Part shown: in pieces, positions 1 through 12,500 of the stretch
Position numbering within the stretch: the stretch's first letter is position 1
Layout: every line of letters begins with the position of its first letter
Assembly (NCBI GenBank): GCA_007449985.2
Contig: VIIQ02000709.1
Span: 62,001-126,000, forward strand
Direction: 5' to 3'
Source of the DNA: Desmodesmus armatus
Lineage: Eukaryota; Chlorophyta; Chlorophyceae; Sphaeropleales; Scenedesmaceae
DNA length: 64,000 bases
Notes under the pieces: model-generated
What the model was told of the DNA's origin: nothing
Databases searched by the model: none
Seen by the model: the letters and a program-made list of their open reading frames with translations, nothing else
Translations under genes and position numbers: made by a program

Positions 1-105
1 GCTCATGAAATCAGTCCAGGCCACGGATCGTCTCAATGTTTTGAATGTGAGGAATGCACTCAGAAAAAGCATAAGTCCTTTTTTTGGTGGCCACTGCCTC
101 GCAGG

Positions 106-2135
106 ATGTCAAGTTCTTGGATGTACAGGATCAAGCGCGCCATGGCAGCGATCGTCGGATCAGCACAAGCACAGTCCGGTTCGCTCATGCAGCTGCCTGA
201 CTCCTGCCTGGTAGCAGTGATGATCTGCCTGTTGGAAGATGATCTGCAAAGCTTCTTTCAGGCAGCCAGAGCATCCAGCAAGCTGCACCAGGCAGCCTTG
301 GAGGCGTTGGACACCATCAACCTGAACGCCACCCACCAGCAGCAGGCGGATGGCTGCATGCTGTACCTGGACAAACACAAGGAGTATGTGGACAAGATCT
401 GCGTCATGGGTGCTGGCATCACCACACTCACCATCAACCTGCCCATTTACCTAGAGCTTGGCTGCTTGATCCTATGCGATGTCAACTTGCAGCTGCACCC
501 AGGCCACATGTTCCTAGGCGGGCGGAAGGCTGACAAGAAGTATGGTCGCATGGCACTACAGCTCAAATCCTGCAATATCCTAGGTGACGATGACACGGGA
601 GAGGCGCTGTGGCAGCTGCCTGCCGGGCTGCAGCATCTCAGCGTCTCAAATTGTCTCATCCAAGGAGAGCCGCTGCACTTCCCCACAGGCGCGTTGCAGC
701 ACCTTACACAACTCACCTACATTGAGCTTGCTGGGCTGCAGCTGCAGGGACCTGACACGCACAACCCTGTCCTGCAGCCGCTGCAGGCTTTGACCCGTCT
801 GGCTGACATCCGTGTGGGCAGAGTGTCTGAGGAGGTTGTGATTGTGGACTCAGACAGTGACGCCAGCAGTGATGGCAGTGATGATGACAGTGATATGGCA
901 GATGATGACGCTGACCAGGATGATGACAGTACTGGGTCAGGTGATGATGACAGCGCTGGGTCAGGTGATGATGACAGCGCTGGGGCAGAAGATGATGACA
1001 GCGCTGGGGCACAGGACATGTTCAGCTTCACTGCTGGCATGTTGTCAAGTCATGTGACGCGTCTGCAACTGTTTGGCTTTTTCCTTCAGCCAGATGCCCT
1101 GACTGGCAGGACCCAGCTGCACCACCTGGACTTGGACTACTGCAGTGTACTTGGTGGTGCTTCTGGAGTAGCACAACTACTGTCTGAACTGCAGCCAATG
1201 CAACAGCTGACAAAGCTGAAGCTTGGAGGAAGCTTGAGGTTCGACGAGTCCCAGCTGCAGGAGCTGCCCTCATCAGCCTACTCAAGCCTGACAGCCAGCA
1301 GCAAGCTGCAATGCCTCAAGATCGGCGGCTGCATACTGGCAGCAGGCGCCTGGCAGCATATCTTTCCTCCAGGCAAGCAGCTGCCAAACCTGCAGTCTCT
1401 GGACATCATGGATGTCTGGCACGCAGATGGGATCAATACAGCACTCAATGAGGGCAGGCCCCTCTTCAGCTGCTGTACTGGCCTGAGGGCTCTGGACATG
1501 TGCATGCAAAACAGCGCGGACCTTCTGGTTGACTTGCAGGGGCTGGGTAGGCTTGAGAAACTGTACCTGGCTGTCGAGGGTGACAGTGACATAGCAGCTG
1601 AGACTGTGGACACGGTGCGTCAGCTCACACAGCTGAAACGACTGGTCCTGGATGACTGTGACCTGCCAGAGGGGCTGCTGCTGCAGCTGACACGGCTGAA
1701 GGAGCTGACACATCTGGCTTGTCGAGGCCAATGTGGAAGGACGGGGGTCAGTGAAAAGCTCTGCTTGACCGATAAGGTGAGTCAGTACTTTGTCCTGAGC
1801 CTGAGCTGATGCTTTGTCTGCTGCGTTCTGTGGTTGGCGTACCAAGCTGGTGTACTGTCACTTGAAGGTAAATAGCATGATGGCTCGTTAGCTGGTTTCA
1901 CAGCGGCAACCTCAGGCAAGGTATGCCGGCTTCACCGTATGGTGCCTGTACATATGCATGTGCAGGATCAAAGTTCAAGTTCTAACTTCCAACCTTGCGG
2001 CACTTCTGCATCTCCTGCTTGCAGAGTCCTGATGATGCCCCCGTGTGGCGCCAGCTACTGTGGCACATCCAAAACCACATCAACCGGGACCCAGCAGCGG
2101 CGCAGCAAGTGGCTGTGGCCGACTTCTTTTTTTAA
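106..2135 (+). CDS. F-box-like / leucine-rich-repeat protein (2 exons: 106-1776, 2025-2135)
   Basis: The first exon gives about 557 residues. Residues 28-65 resemble an F-box (LPDSCLVAVMICLL, then an acidic turn and SKLHQAAL); LRR-like repeats follow (LTQLTYIELAGLQLQ, LHHLDLDYCSVLGG, LTQLKRLVLDDCDLPEGL). Residues about 246-305 are an acidic Asp/Ser tract with tandem GDDDSAGS units. The exon ends at a good donor (AAG|GTGAGT) in phase 0. The acceptor at 2024 opens a 36-codon exon (SPDDAPVWRQLL, then DPAAAQQVAVADFFF and TAA). The gene at 38.1 kb has the same N-terminus and the same kind of final exon, which supports the join. The start may lie in an upstream exon, since an acceptor-like TCGCAG lies just before it. 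F-box/LRR proteins usually select substrates for SCF ubiquitin ligases; that role is inferred only. Confidence 0.72.
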
Positions 2136-2506
2136 GTGAGTTCTCAGCACCAGCGGCTGCAAAGTGGGATTGTTCACTTGACGTTGGTGTAGGGTGCCAC
2201 TGCAGGGTTTTTGTTGCCAACAGTGTGACTACAACCTGTACACTGAGTGGCACTACACTGAGTGGCAAGCCACTGCATGATGCTGCTAGGTGCAGGCAGC
2301 TAGTTGGCGTCAGCAGCAAAAGCATGCATTGGTGCAGTGCAGCTGTGCGCGCGGTGAGGTTGATGCCTTGAGATGGCACAGCAGAGAATGAGAGGTGGTG
2401 GGTGTGTTCAACACAACACAGTCAACACTGTTGACTGTGCCCAGCACTGCACCATGGGGGGCGTGATGCCATACACAGTTTGTTGTGTCATGTGTCGTGC
2501 CTGCAG

Positions 2507-2870
2507 GCTCGCCCTGCTTACTTGCGGCGTCCCTTTTTGCTGGCACCTGAGGAGGCTCGGCAGCACCATGGGAGCTACCGTATGTAGGCCTACCCTAGGG
2601 AGGCTCGCAGTATCACTGAGTGTCAGGCTGACCCAGAGGTTATGCAGCTGCACGTCAAGGCTGAGTGGGAAGTGTGAGGGCTTGGTTACAGCACACGCTG
2701 TCTGACTTGAGAAGGATATCTTGCAGGTTGGCTGTGGGTCTTTGGGTCAATGTTTGGTCCGCACTGCGGATTAAATCAGACTTGGTGGCTGTTTTTCTGC
2801 AGGCCCTGCCTCTGCCAGCAGGGCCACAGCAGCTGCAGATACAGCTTTGACAGGGTTGTCGGCCGTGTGA
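2507..2870 (+). pseudogene. Two exon-like segments downstream of the LRR gene
   Basis: After TGCAG at 2506, a 73-nt segment reads ARPAYLRRPFLLAPEEA and ends at a CC|GTATGT donor in phase 1. After TGCAG at 2802, a matching phase-1 segment reads on to a TGA at 2868-2870. The upstream LRR exon ends with TAA directly before a strong GTGAGT donor, in the phase these segments would need. They may therefore be the ancestral end of the LRR gene, cut off by a stop mutation, or exons of another gene. Moderate to low certainty. Confidence 0.35.
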
Positions 2871-5121
2871 ACTGCTGATGAAATGTTTGGAGCTGCTGTA
2901 TGTGGTGCTGCAGGGGCTGCCGCAGCCTGCGGTGTGAAATTTGCTGTTGCACTGCATGCGCTTGTGCACTGCATGTGCATGATGTATCCTGCAAGACGGT
3001 GAATTCAGCCAGGATTGGTGTTGCTTGCCACTTTGTAAGCACCTCCAGGACAAAGAGTGTGACCACACATGAGGTGTGTTTCTGAGTTCTCATGCCTTCA
3101 ATTGCAGCAGGTACCAGATCAGCTGAACAACGCGACGCACCTGCAGCGTTTGAGCTCGCAGCTAGCTGGGTTACTTTTGTGAAACTAGTGCTGATTGGCT
3201 GCAGTGCTGCTGTACGAGGCTAACTCTGGCCCAGTCACCGGGGGCAGCTGCGCCCGAGGCATGATTTTTGGCATGCTTGTGTTGTTGTCTACACAAGCCA
3301 TGGTTTGCTGTTGCTATGTGGGTCAGCACTGTTGGATTTTAGGGCTTCAGAGTCTGATATTGCTTGCGCGTCGAACAGTTCAAAAGTGAAGACAAATCAG
3401 TTTCCTGGCAGGAAAGCTTTGAGCTGCCTGCCATAGTATGTGATGACAGTGCCACATGACCCGTTGTTATGCGCAAAAAGGCCAACATGCTCCAATCAGC
3501 AGTTCCGGCTCTCACCAGGCAGTGGTCCAGCCGCAACACTGAACGCTGATCTGCTGACCTTCAGAGCGCGGCAGGCACAGAATCTCACCTCCCTGCTGCT
3601 CAAAGCTGCATCCAGCACTGTGATGCACAGCAGTTGCATGTATACAAGAGACTGCAACCAGCGGTACTCAACTCACCAACAATTGACATGGCCCGAGAAG
3701 AGCCTGCACACCCGCAGCACGACAAGACATGTATACACACACATGACACGACAAAACATATGTACACACAAACGAAATGCACTCTGGTAGCTGCGCACTC
3801 AGTGCGTTGGTAGGGTGACCCTGTTCCAGCCAAGAGATTCAGTAACATCAAGCGCAGCTTGTACCAATACAACAACAACACTGTTGTGGCTTGACTTCTG
3901 GCCATTGCAACAGCTGTCGCACACTGTGGCATTGGCAATGCCACTGACACTGGCATGGTGCTTCTGCTGCTGTACAGCGGTGGCTGCTAGATATGGCGGC
4001 CCATCGTGTTGGCGGCGTGTGAATCCTGCAGCTGTTGCTGTTGTGTACCTGCTGTTGCTACTGCTACTGCTGAAGCTGCTAGTCTCCGGGTGCGTTTCCT
4101 GTCAGCGGTTTGCTGTTCAGTGTCAAAATCTGCAGAGGGTTTGCCGCACGTGGCAGTTTGACAGCCACACAAAAGACAGCCACTGTGAGCAGCCAGTTCT
4201 TTGCAGGCTGCCAAGACAGGTGGCATTCAAACACGACAGCTGCTACAAGCCGCTCTGAAGGCAGCTTGTTGCAATCAAACATGACAGCAGTCATTGCGCC
4301 CTGTCAGGCCACTGCTGCCACAGCCGACACTCCCACTCAGTTCGCCCTATGTCTTGACTGCATTTCAACACATCACTGTTTTATCCACAGTACACTCATT
4401 GTACATCAAGACTTGGTGTTACCGTAACTTGAAGCAGCCCAGGCAAGCCAGTGCGACCCCCATGTCCTGATCAGTGCCAAGCCTTTGTGCTCCACAGTAC
4501 CTGCTGATCTCAAGCTTGTGCTGACTCGTAGCTTGTGTCCACACGTGACTGCCTGCACTGCAGGTCCACCGTGGATAATCCTGAAGCCAGGCCCTGACCG
4601 CCGCATGGTAGGCTGCCGCATGGTAGGCTGAGTCACCGTGACCCGGCTATCACAGATATCAAACGTACTACGTTCACTACGATTATGATAATCACCAGGC
4701 CAAACAAAACCACCAGCTTGAGGACCCGGCGGGTCGGACCAGGCCCTGCAGGCCTTGCAGGACCAGGCCCTGCATGCACCAGCTGGTTGTTGCACAGCAC
4801 ATGTGCTGCAACGTGGATTCTAGCTGTGTTGTAACATTGTCGCATGTGCCGCATGCAACCAGAAAAGGCCTTGAAGTGTGCATTGGAAGTGGCAATGCAT
4901 GACGTTGGTGCCACCAACAGGCCGGCTGTACCTTGTTGTGCCAGGCACTCACCTTGGTTTGGAAGAAACCCTTTGCCGCCAAGTGGTGACTTGCAGTGCA
5001 GACATAAACCAAACAATAGCCATGTTTGGGTCAGCGTGAGCGGGTGGTGATGCAGGGAGTATGGTACTTGATTGAGTCAAGCTGACTGACAATGCACATG
5101 CTTGCTGCCTCTGCGCTGCAG
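2871..5121. other. Stretch with no supported gene
   Basis: No segment combines a convincing reading frame with splice sites. Two small direct duplications are visible: a 16-bp unit repeated at about 4602-4632 and a GACCAGGCCCTGCA repeat at about 4738-4773. The open frames here have the Cys/Ser-rich composition typical of non-coding reading in this genome. Confidence 0.5.
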
Positions 5122-7063
5122 GTACAGCACTGGTCCACACCTTCGGGGGCTTCCACCGCACAGCTGCTGCAGCAGCTGGAGATAGACATGCTGCTGAGTC
5201 TGGCAGTGCACCAGCTGACAGCCAGCATTCCTGACAGCTGCCGGCGGCCAAGGATGTGCGCGCCACCGCTCACAAACTTGGATACACGCCGCTTTTTAGC
5301 CTGTGTGACAAGGCCAGCCTGCACAAGCTGCCCCTGCCAGCGCCCTATACAGGCCCACAGCTGGCCTTGCGGGTCGTGCCGTCACTACTAGGACTGCCCC
5401 TGCCCCAGACATCGCAGCAAGGACAGCAGCCGCAGCAGCTGCCAACAGTGTCGCCGCTGCCGCTGCAGCCGCAGCAGCAGCCTCAGTGGTACACTGTGTC
5501 ACCAACAGCCCAGCTGCTGACAGAGCTGCTGCCGCTGCTGACCAGCTACTGCCTGGCAACAGCACAGCAGGAGCACCAGAAGAGGCAGCAGCTGTTGCAG
5601 GAGCTGCAGGAGCAGCTGCAGCAGGCTGATGTTGCCCGGCAGGCAGCTGGGTCATCATCTAGTGTACATGCTCAGCAGGCTGCTCAACTTCTCAGAACTC
5701 TGGAGGCAGTCCCAGGTGGCCCGCACGTGGCATGTTCAGCGAGTGTGGCGGAGGCTATGGTGTATGTGTTTGTTCTGCTGGGTACAACAGTTGCGCCGGC
5801 CCCAAGTCTCACATCAGCAGAAGTGCAGGCAGTGACTGACAGCGCAGCGGAGTACAGGGCTGGGGGCTTTCCCTACAGGTGTGTCCTGCAGGCACAGGAC
5901 GCTGCTGCTGAGGCTGTAACGGAGGCGGTGCGTGTGTGTGAGGTGCTGCTGCGGGATGGGGCAGCCGTGATTCAGACAACAGCCCAGCTCTCTGCTGACA
6001 GGCGGGTGGTGGCAGCTTTGGACGCAGCAGCAGCAGCATCCGGTGCCCGGGAGCTCGTGGCGCAAAGCAGGTCGCAGCATCCACTGCCACCGCGGCCGAG
6101 CAGCTTGTGGCTTGGCTTGCAGGCTTCGTTGGCGGAGGCATTTTCCCCCTGTCAACTGCAGGCCCGCCTCACACACCGTCTGTGCTCACACTAGCAGTGC
6201 TCTCAGCATGCCCAGGGTCTGACCTGCAGCGGCAGCTGTTCAGCCTACTGTGTACCATGGTCAAGCTGGGCCATGCACCCATTGCTGCCACGGTCCCACA
6301 AGCCACCGCCGAAGAGTCTGCTGAAGCAAGGAAGAGCCTAGTCAGCGGTGCTGTCACCTGTGCGGTGGCACTGCTTGGGGGTGCCACAGACATGCAGCAG
6401 CCTTGCCCTGGTGGTGCCGCAGACAGCCCTGCAGCATCAGCAGTCTCCATGCTGCCTGGCCTGTTCATCTTGGGCCGAGCCTGCATGTGGTTGGCTCAGC
6501 AGCTGCAGCCGCCGACAGGGTCTTTGATTGGAAGGCTGCCGGCAGTGACAGTACAGCAGGCACATGCAGATGCATGCATGTTTGTGCCACCTGTGCAACA
6601 GTGGCTGCAGGCCAGCAGCACACAGGCCCAGCTGGTGGCTGCAGGGTATGCGCCACAGGCACTCACAGCCGCTGTGGCAGGCTGCTGCAGCAGCTGCAGC
6701 AGGTGTTGGCAGCCGCTGCCGCAGGTTGCAGGCTGCCGCAGACAGCTCAGTAGGCCCACAGCCTAACGTAGCCTGCTTGCTAGAAGCAGTGCAGCAGATG
6801 CAGTCAGTGGGCAGTGCCCTGTGCTCCTTTGCTGTGCCTTGCCTGTGCAACAACCCATCCTGTGCCAACCTGTCGGGGCTCACAGAGTTGGGGCTGGTGT
6901 CGGGGCGCAGCTGCTGTGTGGGGGCTGCGGTGTGACTCGCTACTGTGGGCGGGCCTGTCAGCGGTATGTTTGGAAGCAGCACAAGCCGCTGTGCAAAGCG
7001 CTGGCAACGGCGGCAGCAGCGGCAGCAGCAAGTGCAGCAGGTGCAGCGGTGTCACTGCCATAA
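5122..7063 (+). pseudogene. MYND zinc-finger family protein, frameshifted
   Basis: An exon beginning after TGCAG at 5121 runs almost 2 kb without introns, but the likely coding frame changes about four times. It reads LLQQLEIDMLLSLAVHQL, then ATAHKLGYTPLFSLCDKA (switch near 5245), then EQLVAWLAGFVGGG (near 6055), then CNNPSCANLSGLTELGLV (near 6680), then CGGCGVTRYCGRACQ (near 6920). The last two parts form a MYND-type zinc finger ending in WKQHKPLC, followed by an alanine run and TAA at 7061-7063. MYND fingers bind proteins; a large alanine-rich family of this type is known in chlorophycean algae. The repeated frame changes suggest a decayed copy. Uncorrected indels in the assembly are the alternative, but the neighbouring LRR gene reads cleanly. 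Confidence 0.7.
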
Positions 7064-7201
7064 GACACCTGATTCTGTGATGAGCTAACTGCATTCACTT
7101 GATGTCGATGATGTGCTGGTGTGCATGTACCCAGCTGTGGATTCTTATGCAGAGCTGCTCAATGATATGGTTTCATACTTGCTGCAGCACACTTTGTGGT
7201 T

Positions 7202-8380
7202 CGTCTCTAAAAATATGGACACCATGTGGTCGATGTTCAACCGATGTTGAACACGGCGCGAGGTTCAACACCGCCGCGTCACGGTGTTGGACATCGACCG
7301 GTTGGACATCGGCGCTGGACATCGGCCGATGTCCAGGCGATGTCCAGGCGATGTTGGACATCGATGTTAGACATCTATGTCGCACCCTGGACATTGGAGC
7401 GCCTGATAGCTGCGTTCTAGGACCTGGCTTGGTCCTTGTTTGGCACCAACTGAGGACTTGGTTGCTTGTTGCTGCAGAGCGAGTTTGCCATTACTGTGAC
7501 TGAACACTTTTCTGAGGCAGGCAACAACTGGCCCTTGCTGCCGGAGTAGGAGACACATGCTTCAATAGGAGCACACGGTGCAAGCATCTAGGGCAGCAGG
7601 TGGCCTTCCTGTTGAAATGAGCAACAACTTTGTCAACACTTTACATGCTGTTTCAACTTGACTGCAGGCGCGCCGCTGGCTGGGTGGCAAGAAGGGTGGC
7701 AAGGCCTGCACTGTCAACCTCGGCCAGCAGCACAACCAGTTCTACGTTGACTACACAGCCTGCCTGGCGGAGGTGACAAGGTCACTCGCCCGTTCGGTGT
7801 GGAGCATGACGAGAGCTGTCGACGTGGTCAGCAGCTGCACTGTGGGTGACAGAATGCAGGCAGCAGGGCGGGCAGCCGACCCCAAGAAGAACCTGCCAGC
7901 GCTTGGCAACCCAGACGACGTGATCTGAAGAGCCCTTGTTGGCAGCAGCAGCAGTAAGCAGCAGCACACCTTCACATGTATGCCGGACACTTTGTCTTTG
8001 TTGCACGCTGCGTTGGGATGTGTACCGCCGCAAGGTGGGGCCTGTGGCGTACCTGAAGTCATGTAAATAGTTGGGTGGTCCTTGCATTCTGCATGCACTG
8101 AATACCCGAGCATATATGCCAGCAGTGCTGTCCAGCAGCCCAAAAGCAGGCCAAAAGCAGCAGCATCAGGATGGGATGTTTGACATTAAAGTTGGACATC
8201 TGCCCAAGGTACAACATGTATATCCACCTAGTTCGACATCTGGCGATGTTGGACATCGATGTCGAACATCGCCGGGGTTCGCCAACGGCTGGACATCGGC
8301 GGCTCTCCAGCTGCTAACATCGGGCGATGTCCAGCCGATGTCCAACATACATGTGGACATCCGGGCCAACTTTAGAGACG
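7202..8380. mobile_element. Candidate 1.18 kb DNA transposon with CGTCTCTAAA inverted termini
   Basis: The left end reads CGTCTCTAAA (7202-7211) and the right end TTTAGAGACG (8371-8380), a perfect 10-bp inverted repeat. Both ends continue into about 200 bp rich in related, partly palindromic words (GGACATCG, GATGTCCA, GATGTTGGACATCGATG), as in subterminal transposase-binding arrays. Flanking dinucleotides are TT on both sides. The middle holds two coding-like segments, listed separately, and no recognisable transposase. It could be a non-autonomous element carrying captured exons, or two separate small elements that happen to face each other. Confidence 0.5.
7478..7928 (+). CDS. Coding-like exons inside the inverted-terminus element (7478-7549, 7668-7928)
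   Basis: Each segment follows TGCAG. The first reads SEFAITVTEHFSEAGNNW and ends in TAG. The second opens RRWLGGKKGGKACTVNL, continues QQHNQFYVDYTACLAEV and ends DDVI plus TGA, with 86 codons in one frame. Composition is unlike the Cys/Ser-rich shadow frames around it. No donor joins the two in phase, so they may be separate last exons. I do not recognise a family. The Lys/Gly-rich start and Lys/Asp-containing tail suggest a soluble protein. Confidence 0.4.
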
Positions 8381-9186
8381 TTGTCACTTGATGACTCGAA
8401 ACGAGTGCATCTGGGAGGCCACTCATGTGTGCACGATCTTGTCGTGATGGCACTAGTTGTTTGCCAATGACTACACTTGTGGGTAAAGCTTGCAACCACT
8501 CGGTGTGCCAGTGCTTCTTCTCCTCGTCAGCTTTGGTGGACTGGGCTGTTTGCTGTGTTTGTGGAGATGGGGTTGCCCCAACTGGTAACTGGCCCATTGC
8601 AAAAGCGCCTGCAGGCCAGCTGGCTTGGCTGGTAGCACACAATGTACGCCAACCATATGAATCAAAACAATTGATTTTCAAATACTTCAAATGATTTGAA
8701 AAGATTGCTGATGCTGCGCATGTCTCGGACAGTGATGCACGTCAGGCTCAAATGTGTTGCAAGCCTGGCAGCAGGACCGAGCTCGAGGGTGGCCTAGGCC
8801 TGTTGTCACCTTGACCACACCATGTCTACGTACGCCTGTTTTACCAGGTGGTCCAGCATGCTTCAAAACCAGTGTATGACGGCCCATCCCGTCGCTTTTG
8901 GCTCTGCTGCCCAGGCCGCTGGCAGTTGTGGGCTCTTTCAGGCACTGCTGGTGCCCACACAAAACAAGCTGCTGCAACTCACCCCCTGCCGTCCAATGAT
9001 TTTCATTCAATGAATAACCCTCATAGATGGTTTGAGCGGCCTGAAATGAAGCCCCCTCTGCCCCGAAGTGAAATGAGACCTAAGATCAGGCTTCTGGGCC
9101 CTAAAGTATATGGATGGCAGAAGCGACGCCATCCAGTTTGGCAAAAACGGCATTGTCGCTGCAGCACATACTGCAAAACAGCAGCC
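8381..9186 (+). other. Gap between element and ankyrin gene
   Basis: The stretch holds an open frame (8848-9186) in phase with the ankyrin gene that follows, containing several methionines, so the true start of that gene could lie here. Otherwise nothing was identified. A small AT-rich patch at 8650-8705 (CAAAACAATTGATTTTC) stands out from the GC-rich surroundings. Confidence 0.35.
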
Positions 9187-9532
9187 ATGCAAGCCTTCAT
9201 GGATGGGTTCGGCTTCAATGAAGAGCAGCGAAGGATGATGATGGAATTTGCTGCCCAGCTCGGTCTTCCAGAGACCCGCCCTGAAAACTCTGCACTGGAG
9301 AACAGCCTAATTGATCTATGCGTTGAGGGGAGCGACGGGAACCCTACGGATGACGCAGCAAAGGCAGAGCAGCTGCAGAAAGTACTGAAAGCAGCAGCAG
9401 CACGCGGCGATAAATTCAATGTGAATGTGCGCTCGACCTCAGGTGTGTGACACTTGTTAGTATATCAGTTCAAGTGCACCTTTGGTTAAGGCACTCACAC
9501 CCACAGCAGGCGCCTGCTCTGGGAAGTGCCAG

Positions 9533-9563
<31 letters not shown>

Positions 9564-12500
9564 GGAGTTACTGGGTGGTGGTGCACCGTGCTGGCACTTT
9601 TTGGTGATCCCTGACACACCACCACCGCCATCACCTCCCAGTGATGCAGGATGTGGTGTGAACTGTAGGCAATCGTTTATTGCAGTTGTTCAATGACAGC
9701 AGCCCCAGAGCCAGCAGCTATGGCTGCGCACCGCGTGCCCCCATGCTGTTTCCTGCACCAGTGTTGCATACTGCAGTGCAAGGCATCTTTGAAATGCCAC
9801 CGGAGATGCTATACCATGAACATCACGATGCACACCACATCAAGGGGTCATGGCACCATGGCAGCTGCATCGGAGGGCATACGTTGCCCTAGTCCTTGCG
9901 GCGGTTGTTTTGCAGAACAGCCAGTCCAACCACCACACTGCCTGCACATCTTTCACCTGCAGGCCTCACCCCTCTGACTATGACCGCCTTCAGCAACGGT
10001 GTGCAGCGAATGAGGGTGCTGCTCAAGCATGGTGAGCAAACAATGGGGAGGAGCGGGGCACCAGGCAGCAAATGAAGTTAATCAGTAGTCATGATCAGTA
10101 GTCATTACTATTATTCATTGGTAATCATCAGTAGTCATTACAGAGTCATCAGTCAGCAGTTGTGGCAACTTCTGCTATGTGCTGTGTGCTGTGTATGGTT
10201 GTCCTTGCTCTGTGTTGTGCGTTGTGTCGTACCCTGATCGTACCCTGATTGTCCCCTGTTGCCAATGCTGTGGTTGACAGGTGCTGACGCCAACGCTGTC
10301 ACAATCAATGACGAGACGGGGCTACACATTGCTGCCATGTGAGTGCTAAGAGCACTGAGCTTGAAACTAAGCAATGAATTCAAGCAGACATAAGTGCACG
10401 GGTGCACAGCTGCATGCAACCTCCCTTGCCAACTTGCTTCTCTGACCCCCCCCCCCCCCCACACACACACACACACACCTTTCCTTCTCCACACCTTTTT
10501 GACTGCCACCCCGCCCCCTCACATACCCACTGCCATCGACACACCTCTCAGCCTGCCTGTTGTGCACACTTACACTGCAACTGTGCCCACTATGATGTTC
10601 TCAAGCTGCTGCTGGCGGCTGGTCAACCCCTGCATCTAACTGAACTCCTGCACTGCGCCCTTCACACAAATGCACTTGCAGGTACGGCCATTATGATGTG
10701 CTGAAGGAGCTGCTAGAGGCTGGTGCCAACCCCCTGCTGTTGGACTGCGGGGGACGCACAGCCCTGGACCTTGCACGCAGGCCACAGACTCACCCCGGTC
10801 TGTTGGGTGACGCTGTTGGTGATGGCCTAAGGGGGAAGGTGGACAAGTCGCGGCTGGTGGCTCTGCTGGAGCAGCACACAGCAAAGTGAGTGGGCGGGGC
10901 GGTTAGGGGTTGTTAGTGACACACACTTTGTGTGTGGTGGTGGTGGGGGGGGGGGGGGTGGCGGGCGGGCGGGCGTGCGGGGCTGTACCAGTAGATATGT
11001 TCACATGTCAGTGCTCCCGTCAAATATCTGGAAGAGTGAGATTGGCAGTGGCAGTGATGTTGAGCATGGGGCCTGAGAGTCAGAGAAGCTGTTACTTTTT
11101 GGTGCGGCTGGAACAGCACACGGCAATGTGAGTTGGCACAGGGTGGTGTGGGGCACTGCGTAGCGGTGACATGTACAGTGTAGGTGGGGTGCAGTAGGTT
11201 GATGTGAGTTGAGTTGTGGGTGCACTTCCGGCAGCACCATGCTGTGCCATGATGTGCCTTGGTGCAGCTGTTCAATCGCCTCTGTGCTGCGCCATGCTGT
11301 GTCATGCTTTGCCGTGATTTGCATGTGTCCTGCAGGTACGAGAAACACCTGCGGACCCGCGCAGCAGGAGCAAAGGGTGGAGCCAGCAGCAGCAGCAGCA
11401 ATAGCACGGCCGGCCGCACAGCCACAACAGCCCCCCATGGCACCAGCAGCAGCAGCAGCAGCAAACCATCAGCAACAGCAGGCTCCTCAGCCGCCACAGA
11501 GTATAGTGCTACCAGTTGTGACGCCTGTGGCAAGGTGCCTGGGGATGGTGCAAAGTTGATGAAGTGCTCACGCTGCAAGCTGCGTGCTTACTGCAGCAAG
11601 GAGTGTCAGGCAAAGGACTGGCCAACACACAAGGCACCTTGCAAGATGGTAAGTAAGAGTGCAGGCATAATCATCATTGCATTTGCAGGCTTAGCTAACA
11701 GACACATTTTAGAATCTACGAAGATAGCTAGAGGCTTGTGTGGGACCTGGAAAGGCAGTCAGCTCGTCATGATGTCGATTGTTGGTGCGAAGGGGATCAT
11801 GTGCTGTGTGCTGTGTGTATAGGAGAGCTGGTCAGTCTGTGCATACATGTGGAGTGCTTTCCCTAACCTCCTCTGTCTTTTTCTCCCTCCACTTTCACCC
11901 ACCACCCCTCCCACTTTACACTCACACACCCACACGCCCACCTCTGTACACAAACCCATGCAGGCAGCAGTGGCCCTTCGTCCCTCTTGCTCTCTTTTTG
12001 TTCAATGCACCCCACACGCTCACTCTACACATGCACACACGCACACACTCACCTCTCTACACAATGACTGCGCAGGCAGCTGACACCCAGCAGCGGGCTG
12101 CAGAGACATCTTCCTCCCTCGTCTGTTTTTCACCGTCCCTTCCTTCCTGTTCGTTTCCATACACCTGCCAACCTCACCAATGTACACATGCTCACCCACA
12201 CGCCCACCCATCTACAACTGTGCAGGTAGCTGACATCAAGCAACGGGCAGCAGAGGTCATGGATGTGTCACAACCACCAGGCACACGGATGCAGAGGGCC
12301 AACGCATTTGGTGAGTACAAGGTCATACCGTGCAGTGCAGTGCAGTGCAGTGCAGTGCAGTGCAGTGCAGTGCAGTGCAGTGCAGTGCAGTGCAGTGCAG
12401 TGCAGTGCAGTGCAGTGCAGTGCAGTGCAGTGCAGTGCAGTGCAGTGCAGTGCAGTGCAGTGCAGTGCAGTGCAGTGCAGTGCAGTGCAGTGCAGTGCAG

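Noticed and set aside
10913..11578. 221-codon minus-strand frame opposite ankyrin-MYND exons
   Set aside because: It is the shadow of the CAG-rich MYND exon and CA-rich introns on the other strand.
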